In this document: piece by piece, positions 35,443 through 43,477 of the stretch
Numbering within the stretch: the stretch's first letter is position 1
Layout of the letters: every line of letters begins with the position of its first letter
NCBI GenBank assembly: GCA_963721305.1
Contig: CAVRIR010000006.1
Coordinates: 434,001 to 498,000, forward strand
Reading direction: 5' to 3'
DNA length: 64,000 nt
From: DATAES01 sp963721305
GTDB lineage: Bacteria; Actinomycetota; Acidimicrobiia; Acidimicrobiales; JACDCH01
The notes under the pieces: generated by a model
Databases searched by the model: none
The model's input: the letters and a program-made list of their open reading frames with translations, nothing else
Told to the model about the DNA's origin: nothing
Translations under genes and position numbers: made by a program

Positions 35443-35805
35443 ATGGCAAGAGCAACCCGCGTCGTTCTCACCTGCGACCTCCACGGCGACGAAACCGACG
35501 CCGTCACCACGCTTGTGCTCGCTGACGGCACTTCCCGCTACGAACTCGACGTCTGCCAGAACCATCTCGACGAGCTCACCGGCCCGGCACGCCGGGTCCG
35601 GCAGCGCCGCACGACACGTGCTGCCCGCGCGACATCGTCGAAGCGACGTCCGACGAAGCGAGCCGCGCGCCCGGCGAAGAAACGGTCACGTCGCTCCGTC
35701 GATACTGCCGCCGTTCGCGAATGGGCTCGCTCGAACGGCTACTCCATCGGCGAGCGCGGACGTATTCCCGCATCGATCGTCGACGCGTACAAGGGCTCGA
35801 AATAG
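35443..35805 (+). CDS. lsr2: Lsr2-family nucleoid-associated protein
   Basis: A 120-residue xenogeneic-silencer-type protein. Residues 1-50 form the dimerisation domain (VVLTCDLHGDETDAVTTLVL, RYELDVCQNHLDEL). Residues 51-85 are a very basic Arg/Lys/Ala linker. Residues 86-120 are the AT-rich DNA-binding domain (VREWARSNGYSIGERGRIPASIVDAY), with an RGR hook in the form ERGRIP. The N-domain has CxxH twice (CDLH, CQNH), which could bind a metal and is absent from mycobacterial Lsr2. ATG 35443 is used; the upstream ATG 35413 would add an unrelated head. Confidence 0.88.
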   Translation: MARATRVVLTCDLHGDETDAVTTLVLADGTSRYELDVCQNHLDELTGPARRVRQRRTTRAARATSSKRRPTKRAARPAKKRSRRSVDTAAVREWARSNGYSIGERGRIPASIVDAYKGSK

Positions 35806-35830
35806 CGCAGGGCCGAGCCGCCCCCAACGG

Positions 35831-36178
35831 CTACGTCGCCGAACGCTCGACGACCTGATCGATCAATCCGCGTGTATGTGCCGGCGTCATCATGAGACCG
35901 GCAGCGATGTGCTGGACGAGCGCCCGACCGGACTCGTCGATCACGCCACCGGTTGCGCACACTGCCTCGCGAATGGCCCACAGCAACTGGTCCTGCAGTG
36001 CAGCCGTCGTCGGCGCCTTCAGAACGGCAACGGTGAAGCTCTTCTGGCAGGTGTCGCACTGCACCAGCTCACCCAAGTCCTTCGTCGGGATGAGCGGGAT
36101 GAGGAACAGCGTGAACGATCGGCGTTGGACTCGGACACGCCGGGTGAGAACGGCGATCCGTGCGGGATGACCTTGCAT
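35831..36178 (-). CDS. Zinc-ribbon family protein of unknown function
   Basis: A protein of about 115 residues. The core RRSFTLFLIPLIPTKDLGELVQCDTCQKSF matches the small zinc-ribbon family that has a hydrophobic FTLF-IP-IP hinge between two CxxC knuckles. Only the second knuckle (CDTC) is intact. The first should lie upstream of ATG 36178, where the frame has a lone Cys, so an indel may hide it. The C-terminal half, about 65 residues (LLWAIREAVCATGGVIDESG), is helical. It is divergent from the P450 gene. Confidence 0.55.
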   Translation of the reverse strand: MQGHPARIAVLTRRVRVQRRSFTLFLIPLIPTKDLGELVQCDTCQKSFTVAVLKAPTTAALQDQLLWAIREAVCATGGVIDESGRALVQHIAAGLMMTPAHTRGLIDQVVERSAT

Positions 36179-36269
36179 GACTTCGACGCGGACACAACCG
36201 TGACGACGCCGACAACCTGGGTGCAGGGTCCGTAGCGCGTTGTCGGCGTGCCCAATGCAGGATGGTGCG

Positions 36270-37623
36270 GTGAACCCCGGTTTGCCACTTCCCCAGCCTC
36301 CGTGGCCCCGCCATCCGGGGCTCATACATCGGCTCATGAGTGATCCCCGGCCCGTGCTCGACGAGCTACGGGAGGACTACGGACCCGTCGTTGGCCTTGG
36401 CGCCGGGCCGATGCATCTGGCAATCGTCGGCGATCCCATTGCACTTCAGGACCTGTTCCGGACGCCAGTCGACTCGTTCTCGTGGGGCCACCGGTTCAAC
36501 GTCCTCGGCTTCGTCGTGGGCCGCGATTCGTTGATCGTCAGTGACGGACGCGAGTGGGAACGGCGTCGGTCGTCTGTGCGTACCGGCCTCACCCGTCGGC
36601 GCGTCCTCGGCTGGACCGAAACGATCGTCGAGCGCACGGACGCGCACATCGACGTGCTGCTCGCACCGGTCGGCGCGGGCGGTGAGCGTGTCGTCGACCT
36701 CTACGAGTTCGGGCGCACCCTCGTGCAAGAGATCGTCATGCGGGTCATGTTCGGCGAACGTCTTGCGAGCCGGGCGGACGAGATCGCCAACCTGTTCCAG
36801 AGCGCGCAGGACTATCTGGAATCACCCTTCCTCCGGCAGCTTCCCCATCCGCTCCCGTTCGGTCGGCGCGCCAACGTGCGCGCCGACCTTCGAGCCTTGC
36901 GCGCCATCATCGAACACGAGTTGTCCCTCGTCCGCGCCGATCCGAGCGGCGATCCCCTCGACGTGCTCGAAACCCTTGCGGTCGAGGGCGCGTTGAGTGA
37001 CTCCGAGATCTGTGATCAGACGTTGACCCTGATGGGTGCAGGCATGGACACCACCTCGGCCACGCTCGCGTGGATGTTGTGGTGCTGCGCTCTGGCGAAC
37101 CGCGACTTGTGGACCCGCCTGCGCGCGGAAGCCGACGAGATCCTCAGCGACGACAACAGCTCCTTCGACGCGACGCACCCGGCCCGCCTCGATCTCGCCG
37201 AACGCACCGTGCGGGAAACGACCGCGTCTCCACCCCGCCGGCTCGTTCTCTCCCCGTATGACGAACGTCGACGTGACGGTCGGCGGCTACCGCATCCCAA
37301 AGGGAACGCTCGTTCTGTGGTCGGCCCACCTTGCCGGCCGGGACCCGGAGGCGTGGCATGACCCGCTGGCCTTCGACCCGGACCGGTTCACCGAGGCGAC
37401 GCCCGAGCAGAAGGCGTTGGCCGACATCGCCTGGGTGCCCTTCGGCAAGGGAGCGCGCAACTGCGTCGGATTCGCGCTGGCACAGATGGAACTGACACTC
37501 ATCCTCGCTCGGTTGGCACAACGGATCGACATCCAGCCGACGTCATCCACCAAGCCACGTGCGGTCGGCATGGTCGTCAATCGACCTGACGGTGGAGCAC
37601 CCATGCTGGTCTCGGCTCGCTGA
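36270..37623 (+). CDS. Cytochrome P450, frameshifted at the ExxR motif
   Basis: A haem monooxygenase of about 450 residues that binds oxygen and hydroxylates an unknown organic substrate. Visible are the N-terminal Pro-rich hinge, the I-helix oxygen-binding GAGMDTTSATLAW and the haem-ligand loop FGKGARNCVGFALAQME with its Cys. The K-helix is broken: the first frame ends ERTVRETT and the second resumes RLHPAGSFSPRM. Deleting one base near 37221 gives ETPRLHPAG and restores ExxR exactly. GTG 36270 follows AGGA at seven bases. No ferredoxin reductase is nearby, but a 7Fe ferredoxin lies at 44.1 kb. Confidence 0.85.
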
Positions 37624-37669
37624 TCGCGGAACGCGGAACCGGACCGTGGTTCCCGCGGGTTCCGACACG

Positions 37670-38611
37670 TCAGTTCGCGCGCCCGAGTCGAGCGACACTC
37701 GCGGCCATTCGCCCCGGCCTGCTCGTCCGGGCCGCGGTCTCACGGTCGACGCGCTGGCTACCGATCGGGACCCCGGGACTCCAGAGCTCTGCGGTCTGCA
37801 TCGTCCAATAGACAAGGAGAAGCGAAAGCTCGAGCACTTCGAGCCACAAGATCTGATGGCGCCAGTCCGAATCAACAAACCCGGCGATCAACACAACGAC
37901 AAAGCTGAGAAGCATGGCTCCCGCGATGACCCGGTAGCCGGCTCTATATCGCTGGTGCGGGCTGCTGAGACCGTTGATGAACACCACGATGCCGACCAAC
38001 AGGAACAGCACGCCCGCGCCCCCTCCATGAGCATGGTCGAGGAAGCTGGACTGACCGACGAGGTACCAAACGATCCCGCCCGCCAGCAGGAGCCCGGTGA
38101 TCACGAGTCCCAACACGGCGTGTCTGTTCCGAGCCGCCGTGCGCTGGCGATTCTTCGGGACTCGCAAGATGGTCACGGCGGCGACCAGGAACGCGAGTAC
38201 AACACCGACACCGAACGCTGAGAGGTTGTTGTTGATGTACGCCAGCGTGTCGCCAGCCATGTACGGATGCCGCGTGCACAAGTTCTGCGGTTGCGAAGTC
38301 GGCACGAAGGCCACGATGGGCGCGAGGACGCCGGCGACGTTGAGCAGCATGTCCTCGATATCGGTACTACCGCGAATTGCGATGAGGCAAACGCCGAGTG
38401 CGACGAGTGCACCCACGAAGATGCTGTGGACCGGGGTGTAGTAGTAGGCGCTGATCGATTCTTCCCAGCAGGACGTGTGCGCGCGCTCGAGGAGGACGGC
38501 GCAGAGCAACGTGAGCAGGACGACGACGATGGCCAACCGCAGATAGCGATACGAGCCAATGGCGTACGACTCGAGTTCGGTCGGGGACCTTTCCGGGTCG
38601 GAATCGGACAT
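37670..38611 (-). CDS. Multi-pass membrane protein of unknown function
   Basis: A 313-residue integral membrane protein with about seven hydrophobic segments. The first helix is LAIVVVLLTLLCAVLLERA, followed by an acidic/aromatic ISAYYYTPVHSIFVGALVALG. A periplasmic loop carries two Cys (TSCWEES, NLCTRHPYM). The layout resembles the DUF998/frpC-type seven-helix group, but I cannot assign a family. The C-terminal 35 residues are basic and cytosolic. It converges with the P450 gene (46 bp). Confidence 0.7.
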   Translation of the reverse strand: MSDSDPERSPTELESYAIGSYRYLRLAIVVVLLTLLCAVLLERAHTSCWEESISAYYYTPVHSIFVGALVALGVCLIAIRGSTDIEDMLLNVAGVLAPIVAFVPTSQPQNLCTRHPYMAGDTLAYINNNLSAFGVGVVLAFLVAAVTILRVPKNRQRTAARNRHAVLGLVITGLLLAGGIVWYLVGQSSFLDHAHGGGAGVLFLLVGIVVFINGLSSPHQRYRAGYRVIAGAMLLSFVVVLIAGFVDSDWRHQILWLEVLELSLLLVYWTMQTAELWSPGVPIGSQRVDRETAARTSRPGRMAASVARLGRAN

Positions 38612-38722
38612 ACGCGCATCCTCTCGCCCTCATGCCTGCGGCCGACTCTGTTGCTCAGCCAGCCACTTTCGCGTGAGGGCATTCCGGCGTCATCCGTGCC
38701 ACCTCGGATCCCTACCGGCGGA

Positions 38723-38865
38723 TCAAGAACCCCAGCGCGGCAACGAACCGACCGCGCTCGACTTCGACCGCGCCGGCCACGACGGGTCGTAGTCGACGCT
38801 ACGCACCGTCGAGTCCGCCTCCCCGAGCACGGTCAAGCCTTCGACCGGTCCGGCCGCGCGACCGG
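38723..38865 (-). pseudogene. Degenerate copy of the HyuB-GrpB fusion junction
   Basis: This stretch is a diverged duplicate of about 45167-45310. The minus-strand translation reads GRAAGPVEGLTVLGEAD then STVRSVDYDPSWPAR, against GRAAGPVEGLTVLGEADGST and VRIVDYDPSWPAR in the intact gene. Nucleotide similarity is high over about 140 bp by eye, with a few small indels. One of these shifts the frame after PAR and produces a stop at 38723. It contains only the end of HyuB and the start of GrpB. Upstream sequence (38866-39004) is open but unrelated to the parent. Confidence 0.75.
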
Positions 38866-39135
38866 TCCATCCGAGTTCGTTTCTGACGGCGACTGTGCAC
38901 CTTTGCCTGCCGTTAGTGCTGACCCAGGCGCAGTGGCTCGCGGAGTCACTCGGGTCCAAATCGCCCAGGGTCCAATTGAGTGAGAGCGAGTAGCGCGGGG
39001 TCACCCGCAGGTCACCGGGGCCGGGGATTTGTGTGAACGGGAGGACCGATAGGCTGCGGCTACTGAGGGTCGCCCCTGCGTTGATCGACTTCGCGGTGCT
39101 CTTGACGCCTCCTCATCGTGAGAGGAAGGCGCGCC

Positions 39136-39357
39136 ATGTATACCGTCTCGATCAGCGACGCCGAACAGCCGGCAACGACGCGACAATGCCGACGCTGTCG
39201 CCGGTCCCTACCCCCCGACCCGGACGGCTCTTCGTCCGCGATCGTGCGGTTGCGGGTGTGCGCTGTGTGTCACATGGCCCTGTTCTCCCAGGCCGCGAAG
39301 TTTTTCGATGCTCGTGGCCTCGATCCGGTCGGAAGAGGCGAGCATGGAGATCGGTGA
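39136..39357 (+). CDS. Small double-CxxC (zinc-ribbon-like) protein, pair A
   Basis: A 73-residue protein with two metal-binding-type knuckles, CRRC (about 19-22) and CAVC (about 43-46), separated by a Pro/Asp-rich loop. A helical tail ALFSQAAKFFDARGL follows. The start ATG 39136 has a strong GAGAGGAAGG six bases upstream. The last 14 bases overlap the next gene. It resembles the protein at 40509-40739 (QC-RC, P-DPD, R-C--C--AL), so they look like paralogues. Function unknown; nucleic-acid or protein binding is a guess. Confidence 0.7.
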   Translation: MYTVSISDAEQPATTRQCRRCRRSLPPDPDGSSSAIVRLRVCAVCHMALFSQAAKFFDARGLDPVGRGEHGDR

Positions 39358-39541
39358 TCGCGTTGAGGTGCACACCCGATTCAACAACACCTGGGTGACA
39401 GGCTTCGAAGTTGCCGCGGTGGTCGGCTCGGGTTATCGACTGTGTCGGACTTCCGACGGCACGGTGCTGCCGAGCGTCACGAGCGAATCCGACCTTCGGC
39501 CGGAATCGCCCGACGACGCGTCGCACGCGTCTGGCGTCTAG
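39344..39541 (+). CDS. Small unknown protein, SH3-like beta strand pattern
   Basis: A 65-residue protein: MEIGDRVEVHTRFNNTWVTG opens with a short beta-barrel-like pattern (GDRVEV, WVTGFEVAAV, GYRLCRTSDG, VLPSV), followed by an acidic Ser/Asp tail. The pattern resembles Tudor/SH3-type small domains, but I do not recognise a family. It overlaps the upstream zinc-ribbon gene by 14 bp and has GGAAGAGG before ATG 39344, so the two are co-translated. A hairpin starts five bases after the stop. Confidence 0.6.
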   Translation: MEIGDRVEVHTRFNNTWVTGFEVAAVVGSGYRLCRTSDGTVLPSVTSESDLRPESPDDASHASGV

Positions 39542-39545
39542 CAGC

Positions 39546-39572
39546 CCTCTCCCGGTTGTGCGGCGAGAGGGT
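39546..39572 (+). terminator. Hairpin after the small two-gene unit
   Basis: CCCTCTCCCG pairs with CGGCGAGAGGG (one bulged C) around a six-base loop GTTGTG. It begins five bases after the stop codon of the 65-residue gene, where a terminator is expected. No U-run follows, so termination efficiency is uncertain. Confidence 0.45.
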
Positions 39573-39893
39573 GCTCACCCAACAGGCGCCTGAGCTCGCG
39601 TGTTGCGTCCCACACTTCTGACACCCCGTGTCATCGCAGAGCACTCATTCACAGGAAATCGCACGGCACCAACCCGTAGTCGTCCATTCCGGTCGACAAG
39701 GCCGGCCGAGCGGAACTGCTCGAGCGCGTTTCGGCTTCGGCGACTCGCGCCGTAGCGTCGCCGCGGGTGGCAGCATGCCCACCAGCCGCAAGCAGCCCCG
39801 CGGAATGTGATTTGCGTTCAGCCCCGGATCGATGTCGGAGCTCATCGATGACGGCGTCACGGGCATGAGCGTCGCAGATCAGACTGTCGTGGC

Positions 39894-39924
39894 CCGGAAC
39901 GAACGAGGCCGGAACGAAACGAGG
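39894..39924. repeat. Short tandem repeat next to the winged-helix gene
   Basis: Two units, CCGGAACGAACGAGG and CCGGAACGAAACGAGG, follow each other directly and differ by one inserted A. They end just before the stop of the convergent winged-helix gene. Confidence 0.6.
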
Positions 39925-39926
39925 CC

Positions 39927-40244
39927 TCAACGCCGGGCCGTAGCGGCCTTTGTCTTTCGGCGCGGCCTCGGCTTGGCGAGCAGGCTCAGCACTTCGCCAA
40001 CGGTTCGCTCCCGCGTGACTGCATCCCGCAACGGCAGGTGCCCCTGTACCTCGTATCGGTTCCGCCGACCGTCTTTCTCTTTCACCACATAGCCCCCTTC
40101 GGTCAGGTCGGTCACGATGCCGTACGCCGTGCGTTCGGTGATCGCGAGCTGGACCGCGATGTCACGAAGCCGCGCGTCCGGGTCGTGGGCGATGCACAGC
40201 AGGACTCGCCCATGATTCGTAAGGAACCCCCACTCTCGAGACAT
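39927..40244 (-). CDS. Winged helix-turn-helix DNA-binding protein
   Basis: A 105-residue single-domain regulator. The N-terminal MSREWGFLTNHGRVLLCIAHDP leads into a helix-turn-helix (LRDIAVQLAITERTAYGIVTDLTEGGYV) and a wing KEKDGRRNRYEVQ, then a Lys/Arg-rich tail (KPRPRRKTKAATARR). The MarR/ArsR-like wing and short length fit a small actinobacterial family without known ligand. It is divergent from the small-gene operon that begins at 40365 and may regulate it. Confidence 0.82.
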   Translation of the reverse strand: MSREWGFLTNHGRVLLCIAHDPDARLRDIAVQLAITERTAYGIVTDLTEGGYVVKEKDGRRNRYEVQGHLPLRDAVTRERTVGEVLSLLAKPRPRRKTKAATARR

Positions 40245-40364
40245 GACAGTAGTAGATCATTTATGGAAATCAATTGCTAGTATCTGCTCGCCGGTGTACG
40301 CTTCTGTCAGTGGCTCGTGTCGACTCCCGCCGGGAGTTCGCTCAGCGCAGAAACGGAGCATCCA

Positions 40365-40442
40365 ATGCTCATCGTCGGAATCGCAGTCCTCGCTGTTCTC
40401 GTGTTCGGGTTCTTCTGGCGCCGCAACAAGACCGCACACTGA
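40365..40442 (+). CDS. Tiny single-pass membrane protein (25 residues)
   Basis: A 25-residue peptide. A hydrophobic run of about 15 residues (LIVGIAVLAVLVFGFFW) precedes a basic RRNKTAH tail, giving an N-out/C-in or anchor topology. GGAG (40355-40358) lies six bases before ATG 40365, which supports translation. It opens a row of very small genes. Function unknown. Confidence 0.6.
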   Translation: MLIVGIAVLAVLVFGFFWRRNKTAH

Positions 40443-40508
40443 GCCCCGAAGTCCCGTCGAGTGGTGCGAGTCACCGACTCGCACCCACACGTCCGAGAGA
40501 CGAGCGTC

Positions 40509-40739
40509 ATGTCGGTCCAGTCGCCGCTGTATTCGATCACCGCCGCGCCCCAGGGACCTGAGGTCACACTCGAGACCGCCATCGAGGATCCTGGCGTCCC
40601 CCGCCGTCAATGCGGCCGCTGCCGGCTCCTGTTTCCCGGCGATCCGGACCTCTTCCCCGGCACGATCCCCGACTGGCGGCTCTGTCCTCCCTGTCGGGCA
40701 GCCCTCCTCGGCGCAGAAGCAGAACGGAACCCGCGATGA
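40509..40739 (+). CDS. Small double-CxxC protein, pair A
   Basis: A 76-residue protein. After 32 residues without clear structure come CGRC (about 37-40), a Pro/Asp-rich loop (LFPGDPDLFPGTIPDW) and CPPC (about 61-64), then a helix AALLGAEAE. Spacing and loop match the protein at 39136-39357. Its TGA stop lies inside the ATGA that starts the next gene, so translation is coupled. Function unknown. Confidence 0.7.
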   Translation: MSVQSPLYSITAAPQGPEVTLETAIEDPGVPRRQCGRCRLLFPGDPDLFPGTIPDWRLCPPCRAALLGAEAERNPR

Positions 40740-41059
40740 AACGACCACGAACTCGCCGAGGACAGCTCACTTGGTCGGCCATCCACGGATCGTCCGATCC
40801 GTCACGAGGGCAGCGCACCGTCAGCGACGCCCGTTGCGCGAACTGCGGACGCCCGACCAATGACTCTGTCGTCGGCCGATCGATGTCGGTGCCCCTGCGC
40901 GGCGGCGGACGACGGTTCGCTCCAGCGATGCCACTCTGTGCGATCTGCAGGCGTGATGTGTTGCACAAGCACGGCTGGCTCCCCACTTGGTGCGCCGCGT
41001 GCCAGCAGTGGCGACCCTTCGGCCATGAACACGTCGACGTTCTCCAGGGACAGCGATGA
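40736..41059 (+). CDS. Small triple-CxxC protein, pair B
   Basis: A 107-residue basic protein with three CxxC knuckles: CANC in CANCGRPT, CAIC in PLCAICRRD and CAAC in WCAACQQW. The first two, with a GR-T-D stretch and a Pro-rich PLC approach, match the protein at 43229-43477. The third is extra. It starts with an ATGA overlap on the gene before and ends with an ATGA overlap on the gene after. Function unknown; zinc or nucleic-acid binding is likely. Confidence 0.7.
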   Translation: MKRPRTRRGQLTWSAIHGSSDPSRGQRTVSDARCANCGRPTNDSVVGRSMSVPLRGGGRRFAPAMPLCAICRRDVLHKHGWLPTWCAACQQWRPFGHEHVDVLQGQR

Positions 41060-41421
41060 GACGCAATCGCAAGCCGCACTACGGCGACGGCACCGCCTGG
41101 CTGGTAGCCGACCGCGCTCGCGGCGACTTCAGCTGTGGCTGGTATGTCGGTCCGAGTGGCGACCGCCTGGCAGATCACGGCCGGGCTGGCACCGCCATGG
41201 AGGCCGTGGAATGGGGGCGCGTCCGCACGACCCGAGTACGGATCCGCACCGTCGACGCGTGCTCGTACTGGGCCGGCACAGCGCCACGACCCGACGGGTT
41301 CACCCACACGTGGTCCGAGGACTCGGAAACCGAGGTACTTGGTCAGCCTGCGACCGGCATCCTCGAGGAGAGCAACCGACCTGGCAGCGACGTGTTGAAG
41401 CTCGACTGGCGGACACTGTGA
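41056..41421 (+). CDS. Unknown 121-residue protein in small-gene operon
   Basis: A soluble protein of mixed alpha/beta character: GTAWLVADRARGDFSCGWYVG, then VEWGRVRTTRVRIRTVDACSYWAGTAPRPDG, and a short acidic/basic tail. The Trp-rich, beta-strand-like pattern with paired Arg-Ile-Arg does not match any family I know. The ATG overlaps the previous stop (ATGA) and the stop overlaps the next start (GTGA), so it is tightly embedded in the operon. Confidence 0.65.
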   Translation: MRRNRKPHYGDGTAWLVADRARGDFSCGWYVGPSGDRLADHGRAGTAMEAVEWGRVRTTRVRIRTVDACSYWAGTAPRPDGFTHTWSEDSETEVLGQPATGILEESNRPGSDVLKLDWRTL

Positions 41422-41627
41422 CCGAGTGGGAGTACCTCATCGTCGCTCTGCCTCCATTCAGGACGGCGACCGACAGACAAGGTCAGTCCGACTCCGTCGC
41501 CATGCTCAACCGCGAAGGCGGCGAAGGCTGGGAAGGGGTCGGCATGACACTGTTGCAAGACGGGCACGTCGCCGTGCTCATGAAGAGGCGACCACCGACG
41601 GAGCCCGTTTCCCGAAGCGGGGGGTGA
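41418..41627 (+). CDS. Unknown 69-residue protein, DUF4177-like
   Basis: A small alpha/beta protein. WEYLIVALPPF, a Gln/Ser linker, an AMLNREGGEGWEGVGM helix-turn and a HVAVLMKRR strand form the pattern seen in the small DUF4177-type proteins, whose role is unknown. It starts at GTG 41418, overlapping the previous stop by GTGA, and ends the operon 38 bp from a convergent GAF-ANTAR gene. Confidence 0.6.
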   Translation: MTEWEYLIVALPPFRTATDRQGQSDSVAMLNREGGEGWEGVGMTLLQDGHVAVLMKRRPPTEPVSRSGG

Positions 41628-41665
41628 ACACGGTCAACGCCCGACGGGTGCCGCGAAGGTGCTGT

Positions 41666-42406
41666 TCAGGCTGGGTCTTCGGTGGGCAGCCGGCCGAGCG
41701 CTGACGCCGCGAGCGTGCCGCCGATGACGTCGGTGGCGACGTCGACCAGTCGCAGGTTGTGATCGCGCGCGTACCGACGGAGCGCGGCGAAGGCTTGCGC
41801 CATGTCGAGTCCTTCGCGTTCGGCGACCATGCCTTTGGCCTGCTCGATGACCACTCGGCTGTTGAGTGCGTGGTTCAGCTGCTCGTTCAGGACTTGGGCC
41901 TCGATCGCGGCGCGGTGCTGCAGGATGGCGATGGTGGCGACGTCGGCGAAGGCCTGTGCAGCGTCGAGATCGACGTGTCGCATCTCGCCGGGATCGATGT
42001 GGAAGAGGTTGAGCGCTCCGATGACCGTGCCGCGCAGGCGCATGGGCAACGCGTGAACCGAGTGGAAACCCGCAGCGAGCACTTCGGCCGAGAAGCGAGG
42101 CCAGCGCCCGTTGGCGGCCTCGAGATCCTGGTTCGCGACGGGCTGGCCGGTGCGATAGCAGTCGAGACAGGGACCCTCCTCGGCTTGGAGCTCGAACAGC
42201 TCGAGGACGCGCATCGCTTCGCTGGACGAGGCCATCACCCGCAGGCCACCGTCGGGTGCGGCCAGCATCAGCCCAGCAGCGCCGACGTCGAGCACGTCGA
42301 CGCAGTGATCGGCGACCCTCGTCAATAGGTCCACCACGTCGAAGTCGGCAACGAGGGTGTCGGCCAGGTCTACGAGCGTCTTGGCAAGCAGCGTCTCCCT
42401 GCTCAT
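41666..42406 (-). CDS. GAF-ANTAR domain RNA-binding antiterminator
   Basis: A 246-residue protein with an N-terminal GAF sensor (about 20-170, with EEGPCLDCYRTGQPV typical of this actinobacterial group) and a C-terminal ANTAR domain (about 185-240: LNSRVVIEQAKGMVAEREGLD, then AFAALRRYARDHNLRL). ANTAR proteins bind paired hairpins in nascent RNA and prevent termination. The GAF ligand is unknown. I chose ATG 42406 because AGGAGAG lies six bases upstream. A second GAF-ANTAR gene is next upstream. Confidence 0.88.
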   Translation of the reverse strand: MSRETLLAKTLVDLADTLVADFDVVDLLTRVADHCVDVLDVGAAGLMLAAPDGGLRVMASSSEAMRVLELFELQAEEGPCLDCYRTGQPVANQDLEAANGRWPRFSAEVLAAGFHSVHALPMRLRGTVIGALNLFHIDPGEMRHVDLDAAQAFADVATIAILQHRAAIEAQVLNEQLNHALNSRVVIEQAKGMVAEREGLDMAQAFAALRRYARDHNLRLVDVATDVIGGTLAASALGRLPTEDPA

Positions 42407-42498
42407 CTGCTCTCTCCTCATCTCGGGCTTGATGTTTGCGACGGTTCAGCCTGGCGAGCTGTCCGAGCCGCCAGCGTAGGACCGACACCTCGAACGTT

Positions 42499-43224
42499 TC
42501 ATGGCGCTGCGTCCTGCTCGCCGGTGCGGTCGTCGAATCGGAGCGTTCTCGCGACGACGTCTCGAGCAACCTCGGCAAGTGGGCGTTCGTGTCCGAATGC
42601 ATACGCCCGTAGTCGGATCAACGCGTGGCCGACGGTCCGGTCGAGTTGGGCGGCGACCATGCCCGCAGCCTGGTGCACAACGAGATGGAAGTCGGCCCCG
42701 GCTTCCAACTCGGACGCCACTTGTCCGACCGGCGCGTCCACCTGGAGCAAAAGGACCGCCTGGGCGGCGACATCGGCCATGACCAATGCGTCGGCGTGCT
42801 CCTCGTCGTTCAGGGCTCCCGGTCGATCGCGGTAGAGATTGAGCGCGCCGAGACGAACGGCACCGACCTGGAGCGGGAAGCCGAACACGGCCCGCGCCCC
42901 AGCGGTCAGTGCCGGCGCGGTGAACGCGAGCCAGCGAGGTGTCGCCGGTTGTGCCAGACAAGGCTCGAGGATCGGCGTAGCGAGCCGGTAGGCATCAATA
43001 CACGGCCCCTCGCCCAAGTCGTACTGCAACTGCTCGATGACCGCGCTGACCGCGTCGGTCGTGCAGATCGATCCCCGCGGGATGTCTCCCGACATCAGCA
43101 TGATCCCGGCGCCGGTCGCCGCTGTTGTCTCGGCGCACACCTGGCACAATCGCCTCGTCTCGAGTCCCGCAGCCCGCTCGCCGACGAGCCGGCCAAGGAT
43201 CCGTTGTCGCCGGTCGCCGACCAC
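42499..43224 (-). CDS. GAF-ANTAR domain protein
   Basis: A 241-residue paralogue of the neighbouring GAF-ANTAR protein. GAF spans about 15-170 (GEGPCIDAYRLATPI, GFPLQVGAVRLGALNLYRD), and the ANTAR helices are HLVVHQAAGMVAAQLDRTV and ALIRLRAYAFGHERPLAEVARDV. The Ala-x-Gly-Met motif (AAGM) is intact. GTG 43224 lies five bases after the stop of the zinc-ribbon gene, so STAS, zinc-ribbon and GAF-ANTAR form one operon. RNA targets are not identifiable here. Confidence 0.82.
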   Translation of the reverse strand: MVGDRRQRILGRLVGERAAGLETRRLCQVCAETTAATGAGIMLMSGDIPRGSICTTDAVSAVIEQLQYDLGEGPCIDAYRLATPILEPCLAQPATPRWLAFTAPALTAGARAVFGFPLQVGAVRLGALNLYRDRPGALNDEEHADALVMADVAAQAVLLLQVDAPVGQVASELEAGADFHLVVHQAAGMVAAQLDRTVGHALIRLRAYAFGHERPLAEVARDVVARTLRFDDRTGEQDAAP

Positions 43225-43228
43225 ACGG

Positions 43229-43477
43229 TCACGGCCCAGAGTGATTGGTCGACTTGCCGTTTCCGTTGTGGACGCCAACAACGACATCGACCGGCGCGTT
43301 GTTCGCGACGGGGGCGGTGTCGCGAACGCGAGCGGGTTTGCACGTCCGGCACAACGGGACTGGCGGCGGCAGAGAACGAGCATCGTCGCCGGGCGCGGTG
43401 GACCCCGCGTTGGCGAAATAGCGGTCCGTGGTCTCTCGACCGCAAGCGACACAGGCACGTGTGTCCTCGGTGCTCAC
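43229..43477 (-). CDS. Small double-CxxC protein, pair B
   Basis: An 82-residue protein with CVAC (about 9-12, in ACVACGRETTD) and CRTC (about 43-46, in VPLCRTCKP), and a disordered Pro/Ala/Gly tail. The first knuckle's CGR-T-D and the Pro-Leu-Cys approach of the second match the 107-residue protein at 40736-41059. Its ATG overlaps the STAS stop (ATGA). Function unknown; its place between a STAS and a GAF-ANTAR gene suggests a regulatory role. Confidence 0.7.
   Translation of the reverse strand: MSTEDTRACVACGRETTDRYFANAGSTAPGDDARSLPPPVPLCRTCKPARVRDTAPVANNAPVDVVVGVHNGNGKSTNHSGP

Larger units (their letters stand above)
39542..39926. other. 385-bp region without a recognisable gene
   Basis: It separates the two-gene zinc-ribbon unit from the convergent winged-helix gene. 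It contains a hairpin right after the stop at 39541 and a short tandem repeat at 39894-39924. Open frames here show no consistent codon bias. Confidence 0.5.

Noticed and set aside
38866..39004. Upstream part of the open frame leading into the HyuB-GrpB junction copy
   Set aside because: No similarity to the parent gene or any family I know; not enough to call a gene.
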